A stretch of DNA of 64,000 nucleotides from Eubacterium ventriosum (GTDB lineage Bacteria > Bacillota > Clostridia > Lachnospirales > Lachnospiraceae). The position numbers and the translations under genes were made by a program. The stretch lies in the NCBI RefSeq assembly GCF_025150745.1, contig NZ_CP102282.1, positions 569,501 through 633,500 on the forward strand, read 5' to 3'. Below the pieces are notes generated by a model that did not search any database, had not been told where the DNA came from, and saw only the letters and a program-made list of their open reading frames with translations. This document shows positions 1-9,066 of this stretch, in pieces (within the stretch, counting starts at the first letter, position 1; each line of letters starts with the position of its first letter).

Positions 1-342
1 GAGTATATTGAAAGTTCAAAAGGCAGGGATGTGCGAATCCATATTGTGGGAGACAAGATAGTTACTGCAATGGAACGTGTTAACGAAGATGACTTCCGCG
101 CTAACATTACAAATGGCGGAAAGATGAAGAAATACACGCCTACAGAGGAACAGTGTGAAATGGCACTTAAGGTCTGCAGAGAGTTAAAGCTTGATTTTGC
201 CGGAGTGGACATTATGTTTGGAAAGCAGGGTGAACCTGTATTGTGCGAAGTTAATTCTAACGCACATTTTAAGAACATATATGACTGTACGGGAGTAAAT
301 GTGGCAGATGAAATTATGGAGTATATACTTAATAAAGTTTAG
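1..342 (+). CDS. RimK-like ATP-grasp ligase, C-terminal part (5' end outside window)
   Basis: The frame is open from the first base, so the gene is cut by the window edge and the GTG at 31 is not a real start. The visible 113 residues match the C-terminal half of RimK-type ATP-grasp enzymes: a GRDVRIHIVGDK strand, an ERVNEDDFRANITNGG segment, a PTEEQ helix, and the metal-binding end AGVDIMFG...VLCEVNSNAHF. Such enzymes join an amino acid or peptide to a carboxylate through an acyl phosphate. The substrate cannot be read here. A second ATP-grasp gene lies just beyond the dlt operon, so this one may also act on an envelope or carrier substrate. That link is inference. Confidence 0.85.
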   Translation, partial: EYIESSKGRDVRIHIVGDKIVTAMERVNEDDFRANITNGGKMKKYTPTEEQCEMALKVCRELKLDFAGVDIMFGKQGEPVLCEVNSNAHFKNIYDCTGVNVADEIMEYILNKV

Positions 343-460
343 ATAACACAGAAAATATCTGTCAGGCATATAATCTGATGACAAATTACGAAAAGCTTTA
401 TGAAAAACGAAAGAAATTCTAAAGATAGGGTAAAGAAAAAGTTAATTGTTGAAAATTGTA

Positions 461-489
461 TTGAAAATAAAAATATATGATGATATGAT
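461..489 (+). promoter_or_regulatory. Putative sigma-A promoter of the dlt operon
   Basis: TTGAAA at 461-466 and TATGAT at 484-489 are separated by 17 bases, about 80 bases before the dltA start. It is the best promoter-like pair in the 227-base gap between the ATP-grasp gene and dltA. No terminator is obvious before it. Confidence 0.45.
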
Positions 490-569
490 GTGTAGGAAAG
501 AAAAAACGACAATATTGTATCACAATCAGACATTCAATACAGTTAACGACAAGATAAAGGGGTAAGAGT

Positions 570-2102
570 ATGAATATATTAGAAAATATTAAATATTATG
601 CAGCAACCAGTGAATCTAGGATTGCTATTAAAAGTGGAGATAGTGTTCTAACTTATAAACAGTTGGAGGAATATTCTAACAGGCTTGCTGCGTGGATTAA
701 TAGGAACCTTAGTAGCAACAAGGTTCCTATTGTTGTATATGGGCATAAGAATCCATATATGGTTGTGTGCTTTTTAGCGTGCGTTAAGTCAGGAAGGGCT
801 TATTGTCCACAGGACATATCCATACCGGATACAAGAGTTATGGATACGGCAGAGTGTGTTAATCCTGAAGTGATTTTTAAAGTAGAAGGCGATATGGATT
901 TTGATGGCTATAATGTGAAAAATCTTGACAGCATTAAAAAGATAATAGAAGAGGAACAGGAAGAATATTGTCCGGAATGGGCTACTAAACCGGAAGATAT
1001 ATACTATATTCTGTTTACGTCAGGAAGCACAGGAAAGCCGAAAGGAGTAAAGATTACTTTTGACTGTTTAAACAATTATTTGGATTGGTCAGTTAATTTG
1101 GGAAGTTCAAAGCAGGACAAGGAAGGAAAGAATTTTGTCAATCAGGCACCATTTTCTTTTGATTTGTCGGTGATGGATTTGTATACAAGTCTTGCATGTG
1201 GTGGAACACTTCACACAATGACAAAGAAGATGCAGGAAGATTACAATGCTATGTTTGAACACTTTAAACAGTCAGATATTAATGTGTGGGTATCAACACC
1301 GTCTTTTGCAGATATGTGTTTGTCAGACAGAAAGTTTTCAGGAGAGTTAATTCCTAATTTGGAAGTATTTCTTTTTTGCGGTGAGGTACTTACAACGGCA
1401 ACAGTTTCAAAGCTTCACCAGAGATTCCCGAAAGCTAAGGTTATTAATACATATGGACCAACAGAGTCTACAGTTGCAGTAACAGATGTTGAGATTACAC
1501 CTGAACTACTTGAAAATATAATGAGTCAGGGCAAGTCATTGCCTGTTGGACACGAGAAAAAAGGAACAATTATTGAAATTCACGGTGAGCAGGGTGAAAT
1601 ATTAGAAGAAGGACAACAGGGTGAAATTATTATAATCGGTGACACGGTAAGTACCGGATATTATAAAAGAGATGATTTAACAAAGAAGGCATTCTTTCAG
1701 TGTGAACGTAATGGAATAAAATACAGAGCATACCATACAGGAGATGCAGGATATCTAAAAGAGGGGCAACTTTTCTATAACGGACGAATTGACTTACAGG
1801 TTAAACTTCACGGCTACCGTATTGAAGTGGAGGATATTGAAAATAATATGCTAAGGCTTCCGCAAATAAGTCACGCGGTTGTTTTACCAAATATAAAAGA
1901 CGGAAAGGTGAAAAGTCTTACAGCTTTTGTGACAGGTGATAAAGGTGAAAAGTCTGATTTGGAATTTAGCAGACAAATAAAGACGGAACTTAAGGAAATA
2001 CTTCCGGCGTATATGGTGCCTAAAAAGATAAAATATGTTGATAACATTCCTATGAATAGCAATGGAAAGGCAGACCGAAAATATTTAGGAGGATTGTTGT
2101 AA
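570..2102 (+). CDS. dltA: D-alanine--D-alanyl carrier protein ligase DltA
   Basis: The 510-residue product is an adenylate-forming enzyme that activates D-alanine with ATP and loads it onto the phosphopantetheine arm of DltC, in the cytoplasm. The nucleotide loop TSGSTGKPKG is at residues 150-159, NTYGPTE near 296, YHTGD near 384, a GRIDLQVKLHGYRIE hinge, and the catalytic C-terminal lysine in NSNGKADRK at Lys500. Its length is normal for the family. The start has AAAGGGG upstream. Its stop overlaps the dltB start (TAATG), so the two are translationally coupled. Amino-acid adenylation domains of peptide synthetases look similar, but the dltBCD neighbours settle the assignment. Confidence 0.96.
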   Translation: MNILENIKYYAATSESRIAIKSGDSVLTYKQLEEYSNRLAAWINRNLSSNKVPIVVYGHKNPYMVVCFLACVKSGRAYCPQDISIPDTRVMDTAECVNPEVIFKVEGDMDFDGYNVKNLDSIKKIIEEEQEEYCPEWATKPEDIYYILFTSGSTGKPKGVKITFDCLNNYLDWSVNLGSSKQDKEGKNFVNQAPFSFDLSVMDLYTSLACGGTLHTMTKKMQEDYNAMFEHFKQSDINVWVSTPSFADMCLSDRKFSGELIPNLEVFLFCGEVLTTATVSKLHQRFPKAKVINTYGPTESTVAVTDVEITPELLENIMSQGKSLPVGHEKKGTIIEIHGEQGEILEEGQQGEIIIIGDTVSTGYYKRDDLTKKAFFQCERNGIKYRAYHTGDAGYLKEGQLFYNGRIDLQVKLHGYRIEVEDIENNMLRLPQISHAVVLPNIKDGKVKSLTAFVTGDKGEKSDLEFSRQIKTELKEILPAYMVPKKIKYVDNIPMNSNGKADRKYLGGLL

Positions 2103-3250
2103 TGAGCTTTTTTTCAGGAGAGTATTTTTTTACGGTACTTATATTGGTTTTGGCAGGTGCTCTTATACTTGGTTTTTTGGAAAAGCCTCTTAAATGGTAC
2201 AATATAACAGTTTCCATATTAGTTATAGTTCTTGTTTTAGGTGGTGAACCTATTAAATTTGTATATTTCCTTGCATATTTTGCAATAGAGCTTGCAATTG
2301 TAAAAATATATGAATGGCTTAGAAGGACTAAGGGAAGGCAATTATGGATATACAGGCTTTTTGTTTTATTTTCAATAACACCATTAATATTCTGTAAGCT
2401 GTGCGAACTTGAAACATTTAAAAATATGGGATGGTTCCAGTTTATAGGAATATCATATTTAACCTTTAGAGTGGTACAGATTATTATTGAAATGTACGAC
2501 GGGGTTATTGAGAGCATAAGCCCTTCTGATTTTGCAGAGTTTCTAATATTCTTCCCGACTTTCAGTTGTGGACCGATAGACAGAAGCCGAAGATTTATGG
2601 CTGATTCAGGGAAGGCTTATAAGAGAAGTGAATACTTAGAGCTTTTCGGAACGGGGATTGAAAAGATGGCATGGGGGTTGTTGTATAAATTTGTTCTTGC
2701 AAACCTTGCTTATAAAGTTATGAGTCTTGTAATGGCAAAAACAATATTGCAGGTTTTGGCATATTCTTATGCATATGGAATATATATGTTCTTTGACTTT
2801 GCAGGATACAGTCTTATGGCGATTGGAACCGGATATATGCTTGGCATAAAAGTTCCGGAAAACTTTAACAAACCTTTTATCAGCACTGATATGAAAGACT
2901 TCTGGGCAAGATGGCACATATCATTATCAGAATGGTTTAGGGATTTTATCTTTACCAGATTTATAATGTCCTCAATGAAGAAGAAAAGGTTTAAGACACG
3001 ACTTACAACAGCATCAGTTGGTTTCATTATCAATATGTTTGTAATGGGAATCTGGCACGGACTTGCAATACAGTATCTGGTGTATGGTCTGTATCACGGT
3101 GTGTTGCTAGCGTTAACTGAAATATACCAGAAGAAGTCCAAATTCTATAAGAAAAATAAGAAAAAAAGATGGTATAAAATTGTATCATGGGCAATAACAA
3201 TGAATTTTGTAATGTTTGGTTTTCTGATATTCTCAGGACATATAATATAA
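2102..3250 (+). CDS. dltB: D-alanyl transfer protein DltB (MBOAT family)
   Basis: A 382-residue multi-pass membrane protein of the MBOAT family. It moves D-alanine from DltC across the membrane toward teichoic acid. Hydrophobic segments alternate with short basic loops. The family signature FWARWHISLSEWFRDFIF is near residues 268-285, and the conserved histidine lies in MGIWHG near residue 319. The start overlaps the dltA stop. A gap of about 100 bases before dltC holds no recognisable gene. Confidence 0.95.
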   Translation: MSFFSGEYFFTVLILVLAGALILGFLEKPLKWYNITVSILVIVLVLGGEPIKFVYFLAYFAIELAIVKIYEWLRRTKGRQLWIYRLFVLFSITPLIFCKLCELETFKNMGWFQFIGISYLTFRVVQIIIEMYDGVIESISPSDFAEFLIFFPTFSCGPIDRSRRFMADSGKAYKRSEYLELFGTGIEKMAWGLLYKFVLANLAYKVMSLVMAKTILQVLAYSYAYGIYMFFDFAGYSLMAIGTGYMLGIKVPENFNKPFISTDMKDFWARWHISLSEWFRDFIFTRFIMSSMKKKRFKTRLTTASVGFIINMFVMGIWHGLAIQYLVYGLYHGVLLALTEIYQKKSKFYKKNKKKRWYKIVSWAITMNFVMFGFLIFSGHII

Positions 3251-3353
3251 GATTGTAGTGCAAAAGGCATTACCTCGTTAGTGCTTGCATAATGGTGAGA
3301 TAATGTAACCAAAATAAATAATTAAATGCGTAAATGAAAAGGAGATACTAAAA

Positions 3354-3590
3354 ATGGAAGAGAAGATTTTAGATTTATTAGAAGAAATTTGTGAGGATGA
3401 TATTATTAGAGAAGAAAGAGACATGGACCTTTTTGAAGAAGATATTTTGGATTCATTAGGGTTTGCAGAACTTTTGACAAGAATTGAAGAGGAAACAGGA
3501 GTTATTATTTCACCTTCAGAAGTTGTTAGAGATGACATTAATACGGTTAACAAGATTTTGGAATTAGTTAAAAGCAAAAAACAGGGGTAA
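3354..3590 (+). CDS. dltC: D-alanyl carrier protein DltC
   Basis: A 78-residue acidic acyl-carrier-like protein. The phosphopantetheine attachment site is Ser34 in the motif ILDSLGFAEL. DltA charges it and it hands D-alanine to DltB. Size and charge are typical. The AAAGGAG ribosome site supports the start. dltD begins eight bases after the stop, so they are co-transcribed. Without context it could be any carrier protein, but the operon leaves little doubt. Confidence 0.95.
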   Translation: MEEKILDLLEEICEDDIIREERDMDLFEEDILDSLGFAELLTRIEEETGVIISPSEVVRDDINTVNKILELVKSKKQG

Positions 3591-3598
3591 TAAATCAG

Positions 3599-4783
3599 AT
3601 GAAAAACATAAAAGCAATACTTATAGCATTTCTTATGTTTGCGGTTACGGTTACAGCAGTTAAATTTGTAGCTACTAAAGAAATGCCAAAGTATAGTGTA
3701 AAGTATGGAACATGGATTGATCCGTCTAAATTTTCAAGTAATAAGGGCTTGAAAAATTTGCTAAAGGATAAAAATTCAATTGCAGTATTTGGCTCTTCTG
3801 AACTGAAGCATTGCCAGAACTCAGGATTTCACGGCAATACTATTTTTCAGAATACTGATATGAAGCCTGTTTTTATAGGAAAAGGTGGCTATCAGAGTTT
3901 GTATCATGCCATTGCAGTTGGAAGTATAGGAGAAACATTAAAGGGAAGAAAGATTGTCATAAGTGTGTCGCCACAGTGGTTTAAAAATACTGGTGTTAAA
4001 GAGGACGCATTTGGAGCAACTTATTCGGAAAGCAATTTTATTGAGTTTCTAAAAAATAAAGACATTAGCGATAGCACTAAGGATTATGTTATAAGCAGAG
4101 CCATTGACCTTACAAAAAACAATCCTACAATGTGTAATAGAATAAAGGATGATGTAAGATGGTATAGGGATAACAGTAAGAATCCGTGGGATATTTTTAG
4201 AAAAAGTATTCACACAAGGCTGGTGGAAGACAAAGCGGACATTAAGCTTTTCTTTAATGCATGGAAGTCAGGTATGTTGGGTAAAAGTAGTGACGAAAAA
4301 GCAGACGGTACTACAAACAAAAAGATTAAATGGAAAAAATACTATAAGAAAGCCGAGAAAAAGGGCATAAAGAAAACATCAAAAAACCAAATGGGTATGC
4401 TTGATAATGTTTATAATAAAAAATACAAAAAACTTGTAGATCATAACATAAGATGGAAACCTACTTACACAGAAAAATCCGTTGAAGGAAAGGATTTGGC
4501 TTGCCTGCTTCAAATCTGCAAAGAGGAAAATCTACAGGTTATGGTGGTTCTTCAGCCTTTTAACGGTTTGTATAATGACTATATCAGATGGCCTAAGAAA
4601 AAGCGAAATGCAATTTATAATAAAATCAGAAAAATAGCAAAAGAGTATGATGTACAGCTTGCAGACATGACTGACGGAGAATATGAAAAATATTACTTTG
4701 AAGACGAAAGTCATCTGGCATTGAAAGGACTGGTAACGTTTAATGAAAAAATTTATAATTTTTATAAACAACCTTCGAAATAG
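3599..4783 (+). CDS. dltD: D-alanyl-teichoic acid biosynthesis protein DltD
   Basis: The 394-residue protein has one N-terminal membrane segment (residues 5-25) and an extracellular SGNH-like domain. The nucleophile motif FGSSEL is near residues 63-68 and the Asp/His pair sits in EDESHLALKG with His372. DltD acts outside the membrane in the last D-alanyl transfer to teichoic acid. The middle part (residues 220-280) is very lysine-rich. The 3' end overlaps the proposed dltX gene by 41 bases. Confidence 0.94.
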   Translation: MKNIKAILIAFLMFAVTVTAVKFVATKEMPKYSVKYGTWIDPSKFSSNKGLKNLLKDKNSIAVFGSSELKHCQNSGFHGNTIFQNTDMKPVFIGKGGYQSLYHAIAVGSIGETLKGRKIVISVSPQWFKNTGVKEDAFGATYSESNFIEFLKNKDISDSTKDYVISRAIDLTKNNPTMCNRIKDDVRWYRDNSKNPWDIFRKSIHTRLVEDKADIKLFFNAWKSGMLGKSSDEKADGTTNKKIKWKKYYKKAEKKGIKKTSKNQMGMLDNVYNKKYKKLVDHNIRWKPTYTEKSVEGKDLACLLQICKEENLQVMVVLQPFNGLYNDYIRWPKKKRNAIYNKIRKIAKEYDVQLADMTDGEYEKYYFEDESHLALKGLVTFNEKIYNFYKQPSK

Positions 4784-4904
4784 CGAAAAAGCAATGTTTA
4801 TAGGGAAAATTTTTCTCTTTTATGGTATATTTATGGTGTTGTGGCTATATTTTGTTATGTCAAAGGATTCGGCAGCACCAACATTTATATATGAAGAGTT
4901 TTAA
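4743..4904 (+). CDS. dltX: DltX-like microprotein, overlapping the end of dltD
   Basis: A 53-codon frame running from an ATG inside the last codons of dltD to a TAA at 4904. The protein has a basic start (MKKFIIFINNLRNSEK), one membrane span (about residues 19-40, FIGKIFLFYGIFMVLWLYFV) and the C-terminal hexapeptide FIYEEF. DltX is a membrane microprotein of about 50 residues whose conserved C-terminal hexapeptide (FIYNEF-like, with an essential tyrosine) is reported to carry D-alanine between DltB and DltD. An internal ATG at 4794 would give 36 residues. The longer start matches the family length and has AAAGGA upstream, at a rather long spacing. In most described operons dltX precedes dltA. 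Confidence 0.82.
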   Translation: MKKFIIFINNLRNSEKAMFIGKIFLFYGIFMVLWLYFVMSKDSAAPTFIYEEF

Positions 4905-4973
4905 AATATAGCCCGATGCATGATTGTTAGCAGATGACAATTATGCAGACTATCAAAAAGATGGAGATTAGGT

Positions 4974-5804
4974 ATGATAGGGTGGCTAATATATTCGGCT
5001 GTAGATGTTGAAAAAAATAAATATTATATTCAAATGTATAAGGACAAGTTTAAAGAACATTTTATAGAGATTAAGCTTGTAATTGTGGAAGAACTTGAAA
5101 ACATGGAGCAATACGTGAAATGTAATAAGGTTGATTTTGCAATTAACAGAAGTAGAAATCACATTATGGGAGAACTCTTGGAACAAAAAGGAGTGAGAGT
5201 CTTTAACAGCAGTTCAGTTACAAGAATAGCTAATAATAAAGGAATCACGTATGAGTTTTTGAAAGATGTGGTTCCTTTTTTGGCAGTTAAATATGGAAAT
5301 GAAATAATAGAGAGCAAAATAGAAAATAAAGGATTTGAATATCCTTATGTAATAAAAAGTTGCAGTGGTCATGGCGGAAGTCAGGTATTTCTTGTAAATA
5401 ACAGCAAGGAAGAAGAACAGGCAGTTAAGGCAATGAACGGTCAGGAATATGTTGTGCAGCAGTGCTGCTCTGATCTTGGTCGTGATGTCAGGGTATACAT
5501 AATAGGAAATAAAATTATTAAGGCAGTTCTTAGAACCTCGACGGAAAGCTTTAAAAGTAACTATAGTTTAGGTGGAAAGGTTCAGGAATACACTCTTAAT
5601 AATGAAGAAAAAGCAATGGTGGAGAGAATAGTAGATAAGTTGCCACAGGACTATGCAGGAATTGATTTTACTTTCAATAACGGGAAGGCGGTTTTTAATG
5701 AAATCGAAGATGCAGTTGGGGCAAGAATGCTGTATCAGGTGTCGGATATTGATATTGTGGAAATGTATATTAAGTATATTTTAGAACAATTGAGCAAAGA
5801 ATGA
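4974..5804 (+). CDS. RimK-like ATP-grasp ligase
   Basis: A 276-residue complete ATP-grasp protein. The N-terminal pre-ATP-grasp part contains FAINRSRNH, as in RimK relatives. Next come YPYVIKSCSGHGGSQVFLV (ATP lid), YVVQQCCSDLGRDVRVYIIG, and the metal-binding end AGIDFTF...FNEIEDAVGARMLY. The last motif ends in Glu-Asp-Ala rather than the usual Glu-Val-Asn, so it is somewhat divergent. It lies 70 bases after dltX and is probably in the same transcript. The other ATP-grasp gene lies on the far side of dlt and shares the DVR-I-GNKI and GGK strands. Substrate unknown; a role in modifying a teichoic-acid or carrier component is a guess. Confidence 0.8.
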   Translation: MIGWLIYSAVDVEKNKYYIQMYKDKFKEHFIEIKLVIVEELENMEQYVKCNKVDFAINRSRNHIMGELLEQKGVRVFNSSSVTRIANNKGITYEFLKDVVPFLAVKYGNEIIESKIENKGFEYPYVIKSCSGHGGSQVFLVNNSKEEEQAVKAMNGQEYVVQQCCSDLGRDVRVYIIGNKIIKAVLRTSTESFKSNYSLGGKVQEYTLNNEEKAMVERIVDKLPQDYAGIDFTFNNGKAVFNEIEDAVGARMLYQVSDIDIVEMYIKYILEQLSKE

Positions 5805-5820
5805 TAAAAACACTAAAACT

Positions 5821-5848
5821 TTGTAAAAGAAAGAAAATATGTTATACT
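5821..5848 (+). promoter_or_regulatory. Putative promoter of the tarI-tarJ operon (extended -10)
   Basis: TTGTAA at 5821-5826 and TATACT at 5843-5848 with a 16-base spacer. TG at 5840-5841 gives an extended -10 (TGtTATACT). The tarI start follows 53 bases later. Confidence 0.5.
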
Positions 5849-5900
5849 TAATGAAGTTTATATAAAGAAATTTTATACAGTATGTAAGGAGAACAAGATT

Positions 5901-6605
5901 ATGATATTTGGAGCAGTTTTAGCAGGTGGAATTGGTAGCAGAATGGGAAATGTAGAAAAGCCAAAGCAGTATCTTAACATTGCAGGAAAGCCTATTATCA
6001 TTCATACATTAGAAAAATTTTATGTAAATGATAAATTCGAAAAGATTATTGTTTTGTGTCCTAACCAGTGGGTTAATCACACAGAAAACTTAATTAAGAA
6101 ATATATTGGCGAGAATGACAAGATAGTTGTAATCAGTGGTGGTTCTACAAGAAATGAAACTATTATGAATGCAATTGCATACATTGAAGATCACTATACA
6201 ATAGACGATGATTCTGTTATTGTTACACACGATTCAGTAAGACCATTTGTAACACATAGAATTATTGAAGAAAATATTAAATATGCTCAGGAATATGGTG
6301 CATGCGATACTGTAGTTCCTGCAACAGATACAATTGTAAAAAGTATGGATAACGAAATTATATCAGAAATTCCTGACAGAAGTAAAATGTATCAGGGACA
6401 GACACCACAGTCATTTAAGATTAAAAAATTAAAATCATTATATGAAGGTTTAAGCGAAGAAGAAAAAACAATTCTTACGGACGCAGCAAAGATTTTTGTT
6501 ATAAAGGGTGAAAAAGTTCATTTGGTAGAAGGGGAAGTTTCTAACACAAAAATTACTTATCCATATGATTTACGTGTGGCTGAAACATTAATAAGCGAGA
6601 AATAA
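5901..6605 (+). CDS. tarI: D-ribitol-5-phosphate cytidylyltransferase TarI
   Basis: A 234-residue nucleotidyltransferase of the IspD/TarI family. It makes CDP-ribitol from CTP and ribitol 5-phosphate. The N-terminal signature GAVLAGGIGSRMG (3-16) is followed by KPKQYL. The internal segments THDSVRPFV and PDRSKMYQGQTPQSF are typical of this family. IspD of the isoprenoid pathway is the close alternative, but TarJ directly downstream identifies it as TarI. Strong ribosome site AAGGAG. The gene supplies activated ribitol for wall polymer synthesis. Confidence 0.92.
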   Translation: MIFGAVLAGGIGSRMGNVEKPKQYLNIAGKPIIIHTLEKFYVNDKFEKIIVLCPNQWVNHTENLIKKYIGENDKIVVISGGSTRNETIMNAIAYIEDHYTIDDDSVIVTHDSVRPFVTHRIIEENIKYAQEYGACDTVVPATDTIVKSMDNEIISEIPDRSKMYQGQTPQSFKIKKLKSLYEGLSEEEKTILTDAAKIFVIKGEKVHLVEGEVSNTKITYPYDLRVAETLISEK

Positions 6606-6638
6606 TACTCGTGGAAGTTTATCGGAGGTTAAATAATT

Positions 6639-7664
6639 ATGATAAATACAGTATACCAGTTAGTAGCACCCAGAAGATTTGAAATTAAGTATAGTGACAT
6701 AGACTTAAATAATAACAAGGTCATTGTACGACCAACATATTTATCAATATGTAATGCAGACCAGCGTTATTATCAGGGATTAAGAGATGCGGAAATTTTA
6801 AGAAAGAAATTACCTATGGCTCTTATACATGAAGCAATCGGAGAAGTAGTAAGAGATCCTTCAGGCAATTTTAAAACAGGCGAATTGGTTGTTATGGTGC
6901 CAAACACACCTGTTGAAAAAGATGACATAATAGCAGAGAATTATTTAAGAACAAGTAAGTTTAGAGCAAGCGGATTTGACGGCTTTATGCAGGAATATGT
7001 TGAAATCACTCCAGACAGACTTGTTAGATTGCCACAGGATATCGACAGAACAGTTGCAGCATTTACTGAGATAGTTAGTGTTAGTGTTCATGCAATTGGA
7101 AGATTTGACAAGATTGCTCATAAGAGAAGAAATGTTATCGGAATCTGGGGTGACGGAAACCTTGGATATATAACAGCAGTGTTCTTTAAGACTATGTTCC
7201 CTGAAACTAAGTTGTATATTTTTGGAGTTAACCCTGATAAGTTACAGGATTTTACTTTTGCAGATGCAACATTTACAGTAGAGCACATTCCTGAAGATGT
7301 TAAGATTGACCATGCGTTTGAGTGTGTTGGTGGAGCAGGTTCAGGTAAGGCTATTAATCAGATTATTGATTATATTAATCCTGAAGGAACAATATCAATT
7401 CTTGGAGTATCAGAGTATCCTGTACCTATTAATACAAGAATGGTACTTGAAAAGGGACTTAGAATTTTTGGAAGCAGCAGAAGTGGTGTGGCAGACTTTG
7501 AAAAGACAGTTGCACTTTACAAGTCTAATCCTGAAATAATAAATTACTTATCTAATATTGTAGGAGCAGTAGTTCCTGTAAGAACAATAGAAGATATGAA
7601 GAAGGCATTTGAAATGGACATTCAGAAAGCTTTCGGAAAAACAATTATGATGTGGGATAAATAA
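6639..7664 (+). CDS. tarJ: Ribulose-5-phosphate reductase TarJ
   Basis: The 341-residue protein is a medium-chain dehydrogenase. It reduces ribulose 5-phosphate to ribitol 5-phosphate with NADPH, the substrate for TarI. The N-terminus VYQLVAPRRFEI, followed by RPTYLSICNADQRYYQG and LPMALIHEAIGEV, is close to TarJ sequences. The nucleotide-binding turn is GIWGDGNLGY near residues 161-170. Cys, His and Glu residues in the catalytic half fit a zinc enzyme. It starts 33 bases after tarI and is clearly in the same operon. Confidence 0.92.
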   Translation: MINTVYQLVAPRRFEIKYSDIDLNNNKVIVRPTYLSICNADQRYYQGLRDAEILRKKLPMALIHEAIGEVVRDPSGNFKTGELVVMVPNTPVEKDDIIAENYLRTSKFRASGFDGFMQEYVEITPDRLVRLPQDIDRTVAAFTEIVSVSVHAIGRFDKIAHKRRNVIGIWGDGNLGYITAVFFKTMFPETKLYIFGVNPDKLQDFTFADATFTVEHIPEDVKIDHAFECVGGAGSGKAINQIIDYINPEGTISILGVSEYPVPINTRMVLEKGLRIFGSSRSGVADFEKTVALYKSNPEIINYLSNIVGAVVPVRTIEDMKKAFEMDIQKAFGKTIMMWDK

Positions 7665-7686
7665 AAAATGATAGGGGGAGAGGCTT

Positions 7687-9066
7687 ATGTTTAAAATAAT
7701 AATGCCTGTTTATAACGCAGAAGAATATCTTGAAAAAGCAGTAGACAGTATAATAAACCAAACATTATCATTTAAGGACAATGTGGTGATACATTTAATA
7801 GATGATTCAAGCAGTGACGGTTCTTTAGAATTATGCAATAAATACAAAGAACAATATCCGGATAATTTTATTGTTACACATTTTGAAGAAAATCAGGGCG
7901 TTTCGGCAGTGAGAAACTACGGAATAAAGATGTGTAAACACGAGAAAAATGTAATAGTAGGGTTTGTTGACTCTGATGATTATTTGGATAACAAATCTTT
8001 GGAAACAGTATGGAATTTCTTTGAAAATCATAAGGACATACAGCTTGTAACCTCAGAAATATATCATTTTGGAGCAAGAAATGATGAACATAAATCCAAT
8101 TGGAGATTTGAAGAAAGAGAAGTTGTAAACATAAAAGAAGATTTTAATTATCCTCAATACTATATTGGTGGCGTGTTCTTAAAAGACAAGGCGTTACGTT
8201 CACTTAAGTTTGACGTTAATATGGACTTTTGGGAAGATGCAATGGCAATAAACAAGGTTATTTTAAAGCTGGGCAAATATGGTCTGGCTAGGGGTGCCAT
8301 TTATTATTACAGAAAGATGGAAAACGAATCATCGCTTGTTGATAAGGCGTGGAGAAAAAAAGAAAGATATACTACTTTTTTGGAAGACGGATATAAGCGT
8401 CTTATGAAATGCAGCCTGTTAAGAAAGTTTAAAGTTGTTCCATATATTCAGTATGTAGTTGCTTACCATTTAAGATTATTCTTATTGGAAGGTAACAGAG
8501 AAGTTGTAATGGAAATGGTTCCAGAGGAAGAAATGCAGACGTTTAAAGACAGGTTAAGTAATGTATTGAAAAAGGTAAGTGATGAAGTTATTTGTTCAAT
8601 GAACACAGCACTTCCTGTAATAGAAATGGAATTGTCATTAAAGTACAAAAAGAAAGTCAGAGCTAAGAAGACAATTACGGATAATGATATGGTTTTCCAA
8701 TATGGAGAAAAACAATTAGCAAGATTATCAGAACGTAATGTAAGAGTTATTGGAATTATGGACAAGCCCGGATATGAAGGAATGCTACGTGGAAGATTCA
8801 GCACTCCTTTATATGCTATGAAGAAGGATGATTATATTTTTGTACAAAACGGAGACGAAAAAATAAAAACAGACCGTTACAAGTGTAAAAAACAACTGTA
8901 TATTTTAGATGAATTAATGAGAAATTATAAGAATGCAGGTTTTGTAGTTAGAATTCCGGAAGAATGGAAAGAAATTCAGTTTGGAATACACACAAACGAT
9001 GCAGATATTCTGCTTAATAAAGTTGAAGTTAATTCAGAAGATAAACAGGAGAATGAGGATGAATAA
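7687..9066 (+). CDS. Family 2 glycosyltransferase, teichoic-acid type
   Basis: A 459-residue protein with an N-terminal GT-A domain: FKIIMPVYNAEEYLEKAVDSI, LIDDSSSDGS, GVSAVRNYG, and the metal-binding VDSDDY near residues 98-102, then WEDAM. The C-terminal 140 residues contain no motif I know. The position immediately after tarIJ suggests it decorates ribitol-phosphate polymer or a linkage unit, as TarS/TarP-type enzymes do. The sugar cannot be read. Its end overlaps the next gene by eight bases. Confidence 0.85.
   Translation: MFKIIMPVYNAEEYLEKAVDSIINQTLSFKDNVVIHLIDDSSSDGSLELCNKYKEQYPDNFIVTHFEENQGVSAVRNYGIKMCKHEKNVIVGFVDSDDYLDNKSLETVWNFFENHKDIQLVTSEIYHFGARNDEHKSNWRFEEREVVNIKEDFNYPQYYIGGVFLKDKALRSLKFDVNMDFWEDAMAINKVILKLGKYGLARGAIYYYRKMENESSLVDKAWRKKERYTTFLEDGYKRLMKCSLLRKFKVVPYIQYVVAYHLRLFLLEGNREVVMEMVPEEEMQTFKDRLSNVLKKVSDEVICSMNTALPVIEMELSLKYKKKVRAKKTITDNDMVFQYGEKQLARLSERNVRVIGIMDKPGYEGMLRGRFSTPLYAMKKDDYIFVQNGDEKIKTDRYKCKKQLYILDELMRNYKNAGFVVRIPEEWKEIQFGIHTNDADILLNKVEVNSEDKQENEDE

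Noticed and set aside
8981-9058. Longer N-terminus for the GT-C-like protein starting at 8981
   Set aside because: It would overlap the preceding glycosyltransferase by 86 bases and lacks a ribosome site, whereas ATG 9059 has GGAG at proper spacing.
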